Shown: positions 32,771 through 41,026, numbered from the stretch's first letter. The stretch is 64,000 bases of DNA from RGIG995 sp045543655 (GCA_045543655.1 JAZPXN010000027.1:62001-126000), one strand, 5' to 3'. Translations and numbers: made by a program. Notes: generated by a model not told the origin, from the sequence alone.

Positions 32771-32799
32771 ATTATAGCACATTTCAGAAGATTTGTCAA
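32771..32799 (-). promoter_or_regulatory. Consensus promoter before the small membrane protein
   Basis: Minus strand TTGACA (32794-32799), 17-bp spacer ending TGC, TATAAT (32771-32776). It begins 6 bp after the end of the dehydrogenase gene. Confidence 0.75.
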
Positions 32800-32804
32800 T
32801 AAGA

Positions 32805-33749
32805 TCAGACGATACGGTTTTGGGTGCCGCCGGCGTAGAAATCCCGCATGTTTTCCGCCATGATGCGGACGCAACGGTTCCGGGCCTCGGCGCTGCCCCA
32901 GGCCATGTGAGGGGTGAGGCACACGTTCTCCCGGCCGAGGATCCGGGTAAAGGGATGATCTGCAGAGAAGGGCTCCAAGGAATACACGTCCACCCCAAGG
33001 CCGCCCAGACGGCCCTTTTCCACGGCTTCAACCACGGCTTCCTCGTCGGTGACGGCGCCCCGTGCCACGTTGATGAGAAGGGCGCCGGGCTTCATCAGCG
33101 CAATGCGCTCCCGGCTGATCATGCCCCGGGTAGAATCGGAGAGGGGAACGTGGAGCGAGATAATATCCGACCGGCGGCACAGCTCGTCAATATCTACCTG
33201 CTCGAAACGGTCGTCGGCCTTCCGACGGCACATCAGCACCTTGCACCCCATAGCCTCGGCCACACGGGCAACCTTTCCGCCGATGCCGCCGCCTCCCACC
33301 ACGCCCCAGGTCATGGAGGAAATCTCGTGATAGACGGGGGTCAGCTTATTGGCAACGCCGGAAGCGGAATAAGAGCCGTCGTTCACGTACTGATTATAGG
33401 CGGGCAGATGGGTGGCAAGGGACAAGGCCATAGCGAGGGTCAGCTGAGCCACGCTGTCGGTGGAGTAGCCGGGGACGTTGCAGAGAGCGATGCCGTTGGC
33501 CTTACAGTATTCCGTGTCGATATTATCGTATCCGGTGGCGGCGACGCAGATGAGCTTCACCGGCGTTCCGGCCAGGTTGGATTGGTTGAGTTTGATTTTA
33601 TTGATAACCACCACGTCGGCGTCGGCAAGGCGGGGAGAAACTTCCTCGGGGGCGGTGGTGGAATATTCCACCGTCTCCCCCACGGCGCGGATGGGGCTGA
33701 GATCCACGTCGGAGCCCAGGGTGGCGGCGTCAAGAATTGCAATTTTCAT
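32805..33749 (-). CDS. NAD-dependent D-2-hydroxyacid dehydrogenase
   Basis: A 314-residue protein of the glycerate/lactate/phosphoglycerate dehydrogenase family. The Rossmann loop is WGVVGGGGIGGKVARVAEAMG (without its ends, about 148-166), and the catalytic Arg, Glu and His fall in NVARGAVTDE, SLEPF and LTPHMAWGS. AATGYDNID and NVPGYSTDSVAQ are substrate-side family motifs, closest to hydroxypyruvate/glycerate reductases. The exact 2-keto acid is unknown. It is monocistronic with its own promoter. Confidence 0.92.
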   Translation of the reverse strand: MKIAILDAATLGSDVDLSPIRAVGETVEYSTTAPEEVSPRLADADVVVINKIKLNQSNLAGTPVKLICVAATGYDNIDTEYCKANGIALCNVPGYSTDSVAQLTLAMALSLATHLPAYNQYVNDGSYSASGVANKLTPVYHEISSMTWGVVGGGGIGGKVARVAEAMGCKVLMCRRKADDRFEQVDIDELCRRSDIISLHVPLSDSTRGMISRERIALMKPGALLINVARGAVTDEEAVVEAVEKGRLGGLGVDVYSLEPFSADHPFTRILGRENVCLTPHMAWGSAEARNRCVRIMAENMRDFYAGGTQNRIV

Positions 33750-33781
33750 AGCATACGATCCTTCCGTGATTTCTTTTCTTC

Positions 33782-33810
33782 ATTATAGCACAGTTTTTGG
33801 AAAAATACAA
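33782..33810 (-). promoter_or_regulatory. Promoter of the D-2-hydroxyacid dehydrogenase gene
   Basis: Minus strand TTGTAT (33805-33810), 17-bp spacer ending TGC, TATAAT (33782-33787). Confidence 0.75.
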
Positions 33811-33821
33811 GCCCCGAAACG

Positions 33822-33858
33822 AAAAAAGATCCGCAAGCGTAAAGGCCCGCGGATCTTT
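33822..33858 (-). terminator. Terminator after the ECF sigma operon
   Basis: Minus-strand stem AAAGATCCGC / GCGGATCTTT followed by a T-run. Confidence 0.85.
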
Positions 33859-33886
33859 CTTTATGGAGAAAAAAACAGAAAACGGT

Positions 33887-34924
33887 TTAATTCCGGAAAC
33901 GGTAAGCCTGAACGGGACACCCGGACACGGCATCCTTATCCACCGCCACCGCCGCGACCCAGCCGGCCATAGCGCAATCTCCGGACTCCGGCGCGATGGT
34001 CTCCACGGAAATCGTACAGACGCCGTTCGCGATGGAGCAATGATGGATGCGGTGGGTATTGGAGCTGCTGTTTTCGGAGAGATAGATCAGAATCAGAGCC
34101 TTTTCCTTGAAAAATTCGTCGTCGTAATCTCCGGGGAAGCGGGTAAAAAGCTCCGATTGATTCCAGATCCCGCCGTTCACGCAGGTATCGGAGGCGAGAA
34201 GCTCGGAAAGAAAGGACTGAAGGTCCTTTTTATCGGTAAAAACGCGGAGAGGCAGCGACCCCCAGTAATTCGCTTCTCCCGGGGAGAAGAAAGAAGCATT
34301 GTCGCCGTTGCCGTCGATACGGACGAATTCAGCACGGTAGGATTGCTCCCCCTCCGGAGGAAGGACGCGACAGACGGTGACCGACCGGACGTTGGCAATG
34401 CGGGCGGGGTAGCACTCCTGGATCTCCCCGGTATAAGCCACGAGCACCGGATCCCCCACACGGATCTGATCGGGCGTGATCTCATTTTCTCCCAAAATCA
34501 GCGCCGTATGCTCACCGAGAACGAGGGAGAACTCGTAGCGGTAATTCAGCTCGTTGGTATCGAACCCGTCCACGAGAAGAGAATCCTCCCGCGCCTCGGT
34601 GACGGTGGCGTAAAAGGTATGGGGCGCAGGAAACATCTCCTGCAGAGCGGGATTCCGATCCACCTCCGCTTCCCACAGCTGGTCAAGAGAAAGGCCGGCC
34701 TTATCCATGGGATAGAATCGCCACGCGGAATAGACCTCAAGGCCGTCGGCGGCGTTTTCTGCAGGAAGCAGTCGGTTCCAGCGGACGAGACGGTAGGTCA
34801 GAGCGCGGAAATCCCGGGTTCCCCCGTCGTCGTAATGACCGGCGGGAAGAGGGAAAAAGAGAACGGCACAAAGCAGAAGGACGGCGACGGAAAGGGTAAT
34901 AATCAATTTCTTTTTCACGGTCAT
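33887..34924 (-). CDS. Membrane-anchored extracytoplasmic protein of the ECF sigma operon, unknown function
   Basis: A 345-residue protein with one N-terminal membrane segment (KKKLIITLSVAVLLLCAVLF, about 4-23) and no lipobox at the expected place, so it is anchored or secreted. The outer part has an OB-like stretch (YATVTEAREDSLLVDGF...RVGDPVLVAYTG, about 100-175) and a C-terminal domain with four Cys. No enzyme motif was recognised. ATG 34924 overlaps the stop of the upstream anti-sigma-like gene (ATGA), so it belongs to the same signalling operon and may be sensor or target. Confidence 0.75.
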   Translation of the reverse strand: MTVKKKLIITLSVAVLLLCAVLFFPLPAGHYDDGGTRDFRALTYRLVRWNRLLPAENAADGLEVYSAWRFYPMDKAGLSLDQLWEAEVDRNPALQEMFPAPHTFYATVTEAREDSLLVDGFDTNELNYRYEFSLVLGEHTALILGENEITPDQIRVGDPVLVAYTGEIQECYPARIANVRSVTVCRVLPPEGEQSYRAEFVRIDGNGDNASFFSPGEANYWGSLPLRVFTDKKDLQSFLSELLASDTCVNGGIWNQSELFTRFPGDYDDEFFKEKALILIYLSENSSSNTHRIHHCSIANGVCTISVETIAPESGDCAMAGWVAAVAVDKDAVSGCPVQAYRFRN

Positions 34925-35535
34925 TCCTCCTCTCCGAACAGAGCCCACAGTTCTTCAAACTGAGCCTCGGTCAGGGGATATTCGGTCTTATCGACGGTGA
35001 CGGCGTATTCTTTGAGACGGTAGGTCTTCGAAACGTTCCCCACGACGACGGTAAAGATGCATTCGCGACCGTCGGGGGCTACGGGATTCGGAAAGCCGGT
35101 AGACACGAAATACTGGTCGGAGCCCTTGGACGCATCGTCGGTAGCGGGAAAGGTCTCCGGGGCGACGTCGTGGGAGGCATCGGCAGAGGTTCCGGAAGAG
35201 ACGATTTTATCGTTCTCATAATTATCGAAAACCGCATCGCGGTCGTCTTCAGGCAACGGGGCGTATTTTCCGAGAGCCTCCATGCGGATCGCAACGGCGT
35301 CTCCGTCAGCGACGGTTCGGTCTCCAACGTAAATATAAACGATCACGTCCCCCGCTTCCGGGGCTTTTTCCCCGTTGAAACGGTCGGCGGTAGGGGGCAG
35401 AAGCCAGAACGCCCCCAGAAGAAGCACGCAGGCCGCCGTTGCGGACAGGGCGGATACCGTCCTGCGGCGTCTGCGAAGAAGAGCGGTCTTCCGGCGAAGA
35501 ATCTCCTCCCGGAATTGCGTATCGGATCTCATCAT
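34921..35535 (-). CDS. Putative anti-sigma factor / membrane protein of the ECF operon
   Basis: A 204-residue protein. Residues 1-25 are charged and Arg-rich (FREEILRRKTALLRRRRRT), 26-46 form one membrane segment, and the rest is an acidic extracytoplasmic domain ending in a short helical tail. The size, topology and position directly after an ECF sigma gene with a 4-nt overlap are those of anti-sigma factors, but the cytoplasmic part is very short and I see no zinc-binding HxxxCxxC. The assignment therefore rests on context. Confidence 0.65.
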   Translation of the reverse strand: MMRSDTQFREEILRRKTALLRRRRRTVSALSATAACVLLLGAFWLLPPTADRFNGEKAPEAGDVIVYIYVGDRTVADGDAVAIRMEALGKYAPLPEDDRDAVFDNYENDKIVSSGTSADASHDVAPETFPATDDASKGSDQYFVSTGFPNPVAPDGRECIFTVVVGNVSKTYRLKEYAVTVDKTEYPLTEAQFEELWALFGEEE

Positions 35536-36077
35536 AGCGTATAACCTTCCTTTCCCAATTGCTCCCGCAGAATGCCTTTGGCGCGGTAGAGAAGATTATC
35601 GATACGTTTCTTGTCCTTTTTCAGAACTTTTGCCGCCTCTTCGTAGGAAAGGCCTTCGAAATACACCAGATGCACCGCCGCCCGCATTTCCTCCGGAAGG
35701 CGAGCCAAAGCGGCGTTCAAAAGGCGCTTCTCCTCGTCGGCCAGCACCGTCTCCTCCAGCGTTTCCCGGTCTTCCCCACCCTCAGCCTCGGAAAGGTCGG
35801 TTTCGGGGAAACGGTTCCGGTGCCGAAGCCAATCCAACGCCCGGGAGCGTCCCAACATAAAAAGATAGGTTTTCAGGGAGACCCGAAAATGATAGCGGCG
35901 GGGATGGGTAAGAACGAAGACGAAAACGTCGATGGCCAGATCCTCCGCCACGGTAATATTCCCCACGTAGCGGTGAATGAAAAAGGTCAGGGCGTACCGA
36001 TACTCTTTCCAGATCTCGTCAAAGGCGTCGGGGGCACCGGCGAGAAAACGGCGGTAGCTACTTTCACCGTATTCCAT
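35532..36077 (-). CDS. ECF-family RNA polymerase sigma factor
   Basis: A 181-residue sigma-70 family protein. Region 2 is about 18-85 (YRYALTFFIHRYVGNITVAE, then TYLFMLGRSRALDWLR) and region 4 about 118-170 (LARLPEEMRAAVHLVYFEGL, with the HTH SYEEAAKVLKKDKKRIDNLL). ATG 36077 follows an excellent AGGAGGTGCCCC; an upstream in-frame start lacks one. It is first in a three-gene operon with 4-nt overlaps and directs transcription in response to an envelope signal. It is read from a housekeeping-type promoter. Confidence 0.92.
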   Translation of the reverse strand: MEYGESSYRRFLAGAPDAFDEIWKEYRYALTFFIHRYVGNITVAEDLAIDVFVFVLTHPRRYHFRVSLKTYLFMLGRSRALDWLRHRNRFPETDLSEAEGGEDRETLEETVLADEEKRLLNAALARLPEEMRAAVHLVYFEGLSYEEAAKVLKKDKKRIDNLLYRAKGILREQLGKEGYTL

Positions 36078-36169
36078 GGGGCACCTCCTGATCAGAAAGA
36101 ATTTCCTTTTCACCTCTTATACGAACGGGAAGGCGAAAATCCTTACGAAAAATTTCAATCCATGCAAAT

Positions 36170-36198
36170 ATTATATCATATTGAGGAAAAATCGTCAA
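36170..36198 (-). promoter_or_regulatory. Promoter of the ECF sigma operon
   Basis: Minus strand TTGACG (36193-36198), 17-bp spacer, TATAAT (36170-36175). Its -35 is one arm of the palindrome shared with the divergent ogt promoter. Confidence 0.8.
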
Positions 36199-36210
36199 GA
36201 CGGTCTTGAC
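36194..36210. promoter_or_regulatory. Palindrome shared by divergent -35 boxes
   Basis: GTCAAGAC-G-GTCTTGAC is a perfect 17-bp inverted repeat. Its two TTGAC arms are the -35 regions of two opposite promoters whose -35 hexamers are only 7 bp apart. Confidence 0.8.
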
Positions 36211-36234
36211 ACGGCGGAGAAAATGTGCTATGAT
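36206..36234 (+). promoter_or_regulatory. Promoter of ogt-araC
   Basis: TTGACA (36206-36211), 17-bp spacer ending TGC, TATGAT (36229-36234). Confidence 0.8.
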
Positions 36235-36258
36235 AAAAGAAAAATTGAGGATTTTTGC

Positions 36259-36714
36259 ATGATATCGGCGGTTTTTGAGACGAAAATAGGCAATTTTGCA
36301 ATCGAAGAGGAAAACGGCGAGATCCGAAGACTTGCCGCCACCGAAGCGTCGGTACGGGGAGAATTATCCCCCCTGGGCGAAAGGGCGAAGAATCAGCTGG
36401 AGGAATATTTCGAAGGCCGACGGAGGATCTTCGACCTGCCCTGCGCGCCGGAAGGCACCCCCTTTCGGACCGCCGTATGGAGAATTCTGCAAACCGTTCC
36501 TTACGGAGAAACCCGGTCTTACCGTTGGGTTGCCGAGCAGACGGGCAATCCCAAGGCCTGCAGAGCCGTGGGAGGGGCAATCCACGACAATCCCATCCTG
36601 ATCGTGATCCCCTGTCACCGCATCGTCGGGGCTGACGGGAGTCTGACGGGATTCGGCGCCGGAATCGACCTGAAGAAGCGCTTGCTGAATCTGGAACGAG
36701 GAGAGAACCTATGA
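36259..36714 (+). CDS. ogt: Methylated-DNA-[protein]-cysteine S-methyltransferase
   Basis: A 151-residue O6-alkylguanine-DNA alkyltransferase. The acceptor Cys lies in IPCHRIVG; VPYGETRSYRWVAEQTGNP and ACRAVGGAIHDNPI form the DNA-binding helix-turn-helix and Asn hinge. It directly reverses O6-methylguanine damage. The start ATG 36259 is preceded by TTGAGG at a suitable distance; the frame extends upstream through the promoter and is rejected there. It overlaps the AraC gene by 4 nt (ATGA). Confidence 0.95.
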   Translation: MISAVFETKIGNFAIEEENGEIRRLAATEASVRGELSPLGERAKNQLEEYFEGRRRIFDLPCAPEGTPFRTAVWRILQTVPYGETRSYRWVAEQTGNPKACRAVGGAIHDNPILIVIPCHRIVGADGSLTGFGAGIDLKKRLLNLERGENL

Positions 36715-37541
36715 GCAACCAACGCAAAATACGCATCCCGGATACGGCAGGATTTGAAATGACTTATTATTACAACCGGGAAAATGAGGAAATAGAGGCG
36801 CGGCGCTTTCCCACCCACGTTCACGACATTCCCGAGCTGTATATTCTGGCGGAAGGGGCTTGCAGCTTTGCCGTGGAAAACCGGGTCTACCGACTGGAGC
36901 CCGGGGACGTCGTCATATCCCGTCCCAACGAAATGCACAACTGCATTCTGACCGAGCCCTCCCGGCATCAGCACCTTTGCTTCTGGTTTGATCCGGATTT
37001 CGTCCTGTTGGACCGGATTCTGGATTCCTGCTCCTCCCTGGGGAATCTCATCTCCCCTCCGCCGGAAAAAAAGAAGCGGATTCTTGAGCTGTGCGACGCA
37101 CTGGACAAAGCGGGAAAGCAGGAACGGCACCGAAGAGAATACGCCCTCGTCTGTCTTCTTCTCTGCGAGATCGAAGAGAGCATCGGTACGGGAGAATCGG
37201 CCACGGCGGCGGTCCCGGAGCAGCTTTCGGGAATCCTGCGGGATATCAGCGACAATTTTCAAAGCATCGAATCGCTGGACTACTTCACCGATAAATATTT
37301 TCTGAGCGCTTCCACCCTGGGGCGGATGTTCCGCACCCATCTGCATACCACCCCGCGGGCCTATCTGGAGACGAAAAAGCTGGCCTATTCCCGGATTCTT
37401 CTGCGGGAAGGAAGCCCGGTCTCGGAGGCCTGCCGAAAGGCGGGATTTTCCGACGTATCCGGATACATCCGGCTTTTCCGCAAGCGGTTCGGCGTGACGC
37501 CGGGAGAATACAAACGGGGCGCCGCAATCAAAGATTATTAA
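36711..37541 (+). CDS. AraC-family transcriptional regulator
   Basis: A 276-residue regulator. The N-terminal half is a cupin-type sensor (PTHVHDIPELYILAEG... RLEPGDVVISRPNEMH), and the C-terminal hundred residues carry two helix-turn-helices (DYFTDKYFLSASTLGRMFR and VSEACRKAGFSDVSGYIRLF). This is the architecture of sugar-responsive AraC/RhaS regulators. Although cotranscribed with ogt, it lacks the Ada Cys-zinc domain, so an alkylation-response role is not supported. Candidate targets are the nearby MFS and glycosidase genes, which is inference. Confidence 0.9.
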   Translation: MSNQRKIRIPDTAGFEMTYYYNRENEEIEARRFPTHVHDIPELYILAEGACSFAVENRVYRLEPGDVVISRPNEMHNCILTEPSRHQHLCFWFDPDFVLLDRILDSCSSLGNLISPPPEKKKRILELCDALDKAGKQERHRREYALVCLLLCEIEESIGTGESATAAVPEQLSGILRDISDNFQSIESLDYFTDKYFLSASTLGRMFRTHLHTTPRAYLETKKLAYSRILLREGSPVSEACRKAGFSDVSGYIRLFRKRFGVTPGEYKRGAAIKDY

Positions 37542-37548
37542 AAAAACG

Positions 37549-37588
37549 AGAGAGAACAAGACGGCAGATCTTGTTCTCTCTTTTTATA
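37549..37588 (+). terminator. Terminator between araC-type gene and the convergent MFS gene
   Basis: Stem AGAGAGAACAAGA / TCTTGTTCTCTCT with a CGGCAG-type loop and TTTTT. Confidence 0.88.
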
Positions 37589-37602
37589 TACCAATCAATA
37601 AT

Positions 37603-38871
37603 TTATTCTCCCCGCTTGGGCAGTTTACGCACCACGAGATTGACGTAAAGGAAGCATCCGATGACCAGAAGGAAGCTCAGGAAGGACACCACCTGCTGGG
37701 CGTAGATGCCAAGCCCCAGAAAGCCGTTCTCCAAAGATTGGATCCAGTCCACCAGAAATCCCGCAAGGAAGGTGGAAAGAAAGCCGAGAACGCCGCAGAT
37801 GCCGGAGCTGAAGGCAAGGGCGAGGGTGCGATGCTCCGGGTTCACGTAATCGTAAATCAGGTTGATCATGGCACTGTTCAGTCCAGCCATGGAGATGGCG
37901 TACAGAACGTAATAGACGATGAAGAAGATGCGGCCGAACCCGGGAGCGGCAAAGGAATTGATCAGAAACGCAGCGCCGACGAGGATATAGCAGACGTTGA
38001 GCATGGAGGCAAAGGATTTTTTATCGGCATAGCGACCGAGCACCCGGGAAAAAACCGATCGGACGACGGCGTAAACAATTCCAAGCACCGAAACGAAGGT
38101 CATGGAAAAACCAAGCTCCTTGATCTGATAAGTGCCGTAAAAGGGAGTGGAAATATAATGGGAGACGCTCCAGAGGGCGTTCATGCCGATCACCAGGAAA
38201 AACGTCCCGGTATACTTGCGGTCGGCAAACATGGCGCGGATGGAAACGTGATGCTTACTCTCCACCGGCTTTTCATCGGATAAAAGCAGGGTCAGGGTAT
38301 GAAGAATCATCAGTCCCGCAATGGTGGCCCCGCCTACGAGAAAGGCGGCGGTCACGTTGCCGGAGGCTTCGAAATAATCGTAAAGCGCCCCCATAACATA
38401 GGAAAAGATCATACCGGAAATGAGGGACACGATCTCCTTATTTGCGGTGAAAACGCCCCGCTTGTGATCGTCCACGAGCGACATGAACCAGTTGGTCTTC
38501 GAGGGCATCAGAACGTTGCCGAGGATATGCCCCGAAAGGAGAAAAACGATAAAAAGAGCACCCTTCACCGCCGTGGAAAAGGGAAAGAGGGGCGTGAACC
38601 ACACCAGCGAAAAAAGGCATTGATTCAGCACGTGAAGGCCGGTGACCCATTTTTTGACGGGGGTTTTATCCCGGAGCAGCAGCGCCAGCAGCTGAAAGGC
38701 CTGCCCCAGGGATAAAAAGGAAGTGATGATACCGACGGTACCGTCGGAAAACCCGATCGCGGTGGCGACCTTGGCGATATAGGCGCCGCCGATGAGAATG
38801 GAAATAAAATATTCCAGCGCGGCCTCGATAATATACATCAGCCGACTCCGGGCGTAATTCGGTTTTTTCAT
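37603..38871 (-). CDS. MFS transporter
   Basis: A 422-residue membrane protein with about twelve hydrophobic segments and the loop 8-9 motif GRYADKKSFA of the major facilitator superfamily. ATG 38871 follows GCGAGGTTGCTT; an upstream in-frame start crosses the promoter -10. The -35 region before TATAAT (38905-38910 on the plus strand as ATTATA) is poor, suggesting activator control. The AraC gene is convergent next door. The substrate is unknown; the context of glycosidases favours a sugar. Confidence 0.85.
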   Translation of the reverse strand: MKKPNYARSRLMYIIEAALEYFISILIGGAYIAKVATAIGFSDGTVGIITSFLSLGQAFQLLALLLRDKTPVKKWVTGLHVLNQCLFSLVWFTPLFPFSTAVKGALFIVFLLSGHILGNVLMPSKTNWFMSLVDDHKRGVFTANKEIVSLISGMIFSYVMGALYDYFEASGNVTAAFLVGGATIAGLMILHTLTLLLSDEKPVESKHHVSIRAMFADRKYTGTFFLVIGMNALWSVSHYISTPFYGTYQIKELGFSMTFVSVLGIVYAVVRSVFSRVLGRYADKKSFASMLNVCYILVGAAFLINSFAAPGFGRIFFIVYYVLYAISMAGLNSAMINLIYDYVNPEHRTLALAFSSGICGVLGFLSTFLAGFLVDWIQSLENGFLGLGIYAQQVVSFLSFLLVIGCFLYVNLVVRKLPKRGE

Positions 38872-38996
38872 AAGCAACCTCGCAGTTTCGCTTGAAATCA
38901 ATTCATTATACCACAATCAAAACCCCAAAAGATATGGATTTTTCATCAAAAAATAGGCAAATTCGGTCAACTTTTCCCAAAATTCCGTTTTCACGA

Positions 38997-39027
38997 TAAA
39001 AAGAGCCGCTCCCGGGGGAACGGCTCG
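38997..39027 (-). terminator. Terminator after the lipoprotein pair
   Basis: Minus-strand stem GAGCCGTTCCC / GGGAGCGGCTC followed by TTTTT. Confidence 0.85.
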
Positions 39028-39050
39028 ATGGATTTTGCTCCGACGTTCAG

Positions 39051-39596
39051 TTACAGATATCCGCCTTCGGCGGGAGGCATGGCCTGATATTCGGGGGTAT
39101 TCCGGACAAAGTCCCGCATGAAATCCACGAAGGCGACGAAATCCGCGCCCCATTTCACCTGAGGGTATTTCCTTGCGGTATCGTCCCCCTTGATATGGTG
39201 CATTTTTCCGTTTTCCGTAACGACGATATTGTAGGTCACGAGAGGGATCATAAAGATTTCATTGCCGTCCGTCGCCAGATTCTTTGCCGTGGCGTCGGTG
39301 GGCATGGAGAACATATTCAGCTCCACCAATTTCGTGTAGATTTTGGCCTTATCGTTCTTCGTGACGGTCAGCACCCGGGTCTCGGTGCCGGCGGCAACCA
39401 GATCCTTGGTGATCTCGTTGTGATAGGTATCGTAGGAATTCTTCTCCCCCACGCCCCAGCAGAAGCTGATATTGAAATCCTCGGGCGGCTCCAAAAGCCC
39501 CTCGTCGATCTTCTCTTCTCCGCAGGCGGCAAAAAGTCCCGCCGAAAGCGCAAGCAGAAGACATAGACACAGCGATTTGAGCAGCAATTTTTTCAT
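39051..39596 (-). CDS. Lipoprotein, unknown function (shorter paralogue)
   Basis: A 181-residue lipoprotein with signal MKKLLLKSLCLCLLLALSAG and lipobox FAAC. The mature domain has the pattern DFNISFCWGVGEKNSYDTYH, TKDLVAAGTETRV, KIYTKLVELNMFSMPTDA and ends TPEYQAMPPAEGGYL. The same domain and the same tail form the C-terminal half of the upstream gene. No database family was recognised. The start ATG 39596 follows GGAAAGGACGGATCTT. It is cotranscribed with its larger paralogue 20 bp upstream. Confidence 0.8.
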   Translation of the reverse strand: MKKLLLKSLCLCLLLALSAGLFAACGEEKIDEGLLEPPEDFNISFCWGVGEKNSYDTYHNEITKDLVAAGTETRVLTVTKNDKAKIYTKLVELNMFSMPTDATAKNLATDGNEIFMIPLVTYNIVVTENGKMHHIKGDDTARKYPQVKWGADFVAFVDFMRDFVRNTPEYQAMPPAEGGYL

Positions 39597-39616
39597 AAGA
39601 TCCGTCCTTTCCATTT

Positions 39617-40900
39617 TCACATATATCCACCCTCGGCGGGAGGCATGGCCTGATATTCGGGGGTAGATTCCACGTAGGAGATGACGTAATCCAAAAACGA
39701 AGTGACATTTCGGGCCTGGGGATGATTCGGATAAAAGGCCATCAGCTGACTTCCCTGAATCCGATAGGAGGTGCCGTTCAGCGTAAAACGGATATCGTAG
39801 AGCGTGCAGGGCTTCATACTCCACTTCGGTTCTCCCTCCGCGGCAAGATTCGGCGGGTACATCCCCTCGGTCACCGACGTGAGATCACACGCCATCAGCT
39901 TCGTGTAGATCCGGTTTTTCATATCCTCGGACAGGACGAAATCCACCGTCTTCGTTCCGGCGACGACCAGATCCTTGGTCAGCGTGCCATTGTAGGTATT
40001 GACGGAATTCCAATGGGATCGCAGACCAACCCCGTATTCCACGGAAAAATCAAAATCCGCAGGGGTCGTCAGCACCTCGGGGACCTCGTATTGCGGATGG
40101 GAGGAAAAATCGATATCGGGGTTCTGAACGAAGGCCTTCAGATCCTCGTAGCGGAAGACGTAGTTAAACGAATATTCCAGTTCCTTCCATATGGGGTCGG
40201 ACTCCAGGAAATTCTCTTCCAGCTCCTTCAGCAGTTCGGGATCGTCGTACCGGGGCACGAAATCCGCAACGGATTCCCCGAAACGATCGTAAAGAACGAC
40301 CAGATAAGTCTCCCCCGCATCGCTGCGGACAACGTAAAACACAACGCCGTTCGACGAGGCGCTGTAGGAATTTTCATATTCCGCAAGTTCCAAATCCATC
40401 GGATACAAAAACAAAACCACTTCGTTGCCGTAGGTAAACGCCGGAATTCCGATTCCCACAGAGGGAGCGTACCGGGCGGCGTACCCCTGGGAAAGAAAAA
40501 TCTTCTCCGGAAGATCTCCCTCCCACGCATCCATGACGGCGGCGCTATAGCGACAATAACCATCCCCCGTAGCAAGGCAATGCTCCACCCGGACGTGGAC
40601 CAAGAAATTATAGTCGTTCCGCACCACACTGGCAAAGGATAGCCCCGGCGAAAATCCACGCAGAGGAAAATCGTCATCCCACAGGCGTTGCTCCGGCAAT
40701 ACGGGATTTTCGTCATCCGCCTTCGGGAGCGGCAATTTTTCTCCGACGGCATCCACGGAATCCGAAACAGACCCCGTCGCACCGTCCGTCCCGGAAGAAT
40801 CGGTATTCTGCGGCCGGCCTTCCGTGCAGGCGGCCAGCCCAAAGATAAACGTGAGGATCAAAAGCAGACACAGGAGCTTTGACAGCGTTCGTTTTTTCAC
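39617..40900 (-). CDS. Lipoprotein, unknown function (longer paralogue)
   Basis: A 427-residue lipoprotein starting at GTG 40900 (MKKRTLSKLLCLLLILTFIF, lipobox LAAC). A linker rich in Ser, Thr and Asp follows, then a middle domain (about 80-230), then a C-terminal domain (about 285-427) homologous to the whole mature part of the neighbouring 181-residue protein, sharing NTYNGTLTKDLVVAGT and the tail TPEYQAMPPAEGGYM. The repeated domain suggests gene duplication with domain loss or gain. Function unknown. Confidence 0.8.
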   Translation of the reverse strand: MKKRTLSKLLCLLLILTFIFGLAACTEGRPQNTDSSGTDGATGSVSDSVDAVGEKLPLPKADDENPVLPEQRLWDDDFPLRGFSPGLSFASVVRNDYNFLVHVRVEHCLATGDGYCRYSAAVMDAWEGDLPEKIFLSQGYAARYAPSVGIGIPAFTYGNEVVLFLYPMDLELAEYENSYSASSNGVVFYVVRSDAGETYLVVLYDRFGESVADFVPRYDDPELLKELEENFLESDPIWKELEYSFNYVFRYEDLKAFVQNPDIDFSSHPQYEVPEVLTTPADFDFSVEYGVGLRSHWNSVNTYNGTLTKDLVVAGTKTVDFVLSEDMKNRIYTKLMACDLTSVTEGMYPPNLAAEGEPKWSMKPCTLYDIRFTLNGTSYRIQGSQLMAFYPNHPQARNVTSFLDYVISYVESTPEYQAMPPAEGGYM

Positions 40901-40934
40901 GGAAGATCAGTCCTTTCCACTATTTTACACTTCT

Positions 40935-40963
40935 ATTATAGCAGATATGGGAATCGCTGTCAA
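40935..40963 (-). promoter_or_regulatory. Promoter of the lipoprotein pair
   Basis: Minus strand TTGACA (40958-40963), 17-bp spacer ending TGC, TATAAT (40935-40940). Confidence 0.85.
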
Positions 40964-40967
40964 GGTC

Positions 40968-40996
40968 TTGCATAATCCGCGGAAATATGTTATAAT
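40968..40996 (+). promoter_or_regulatory. Promoter of MFS-GH2 operon
   Basis: TTGCAT (40968-40973), 17-bp spacer ending TGT, TATAAT (40991-40996). It is back-to-back with the divergent lipoprotein promoter, with only 4 bp between the two -35 boxes. Confidence 0.75.
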
Positions 40997-41026
40997 AGAA
41001 AGTAGTCTTTACAAGAGGAGGATTCT

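Noticed and set aside
36259..37541. Ada-type adaptive response pair (ogt + AraC)
   Set aside because: The AraC protein has a cupin sensor and no methyl-accepting zinc-cysteine domain, so cotranscription with ogt may be incidental.
38960..38985. Copy of the isomerase-promoter element (GGGAAAAGTTGACC on the minus strand) before the MFS gene
   Set aside because: Only about ten bases agree, the orientation is opposite and the distance to the -10 differs.
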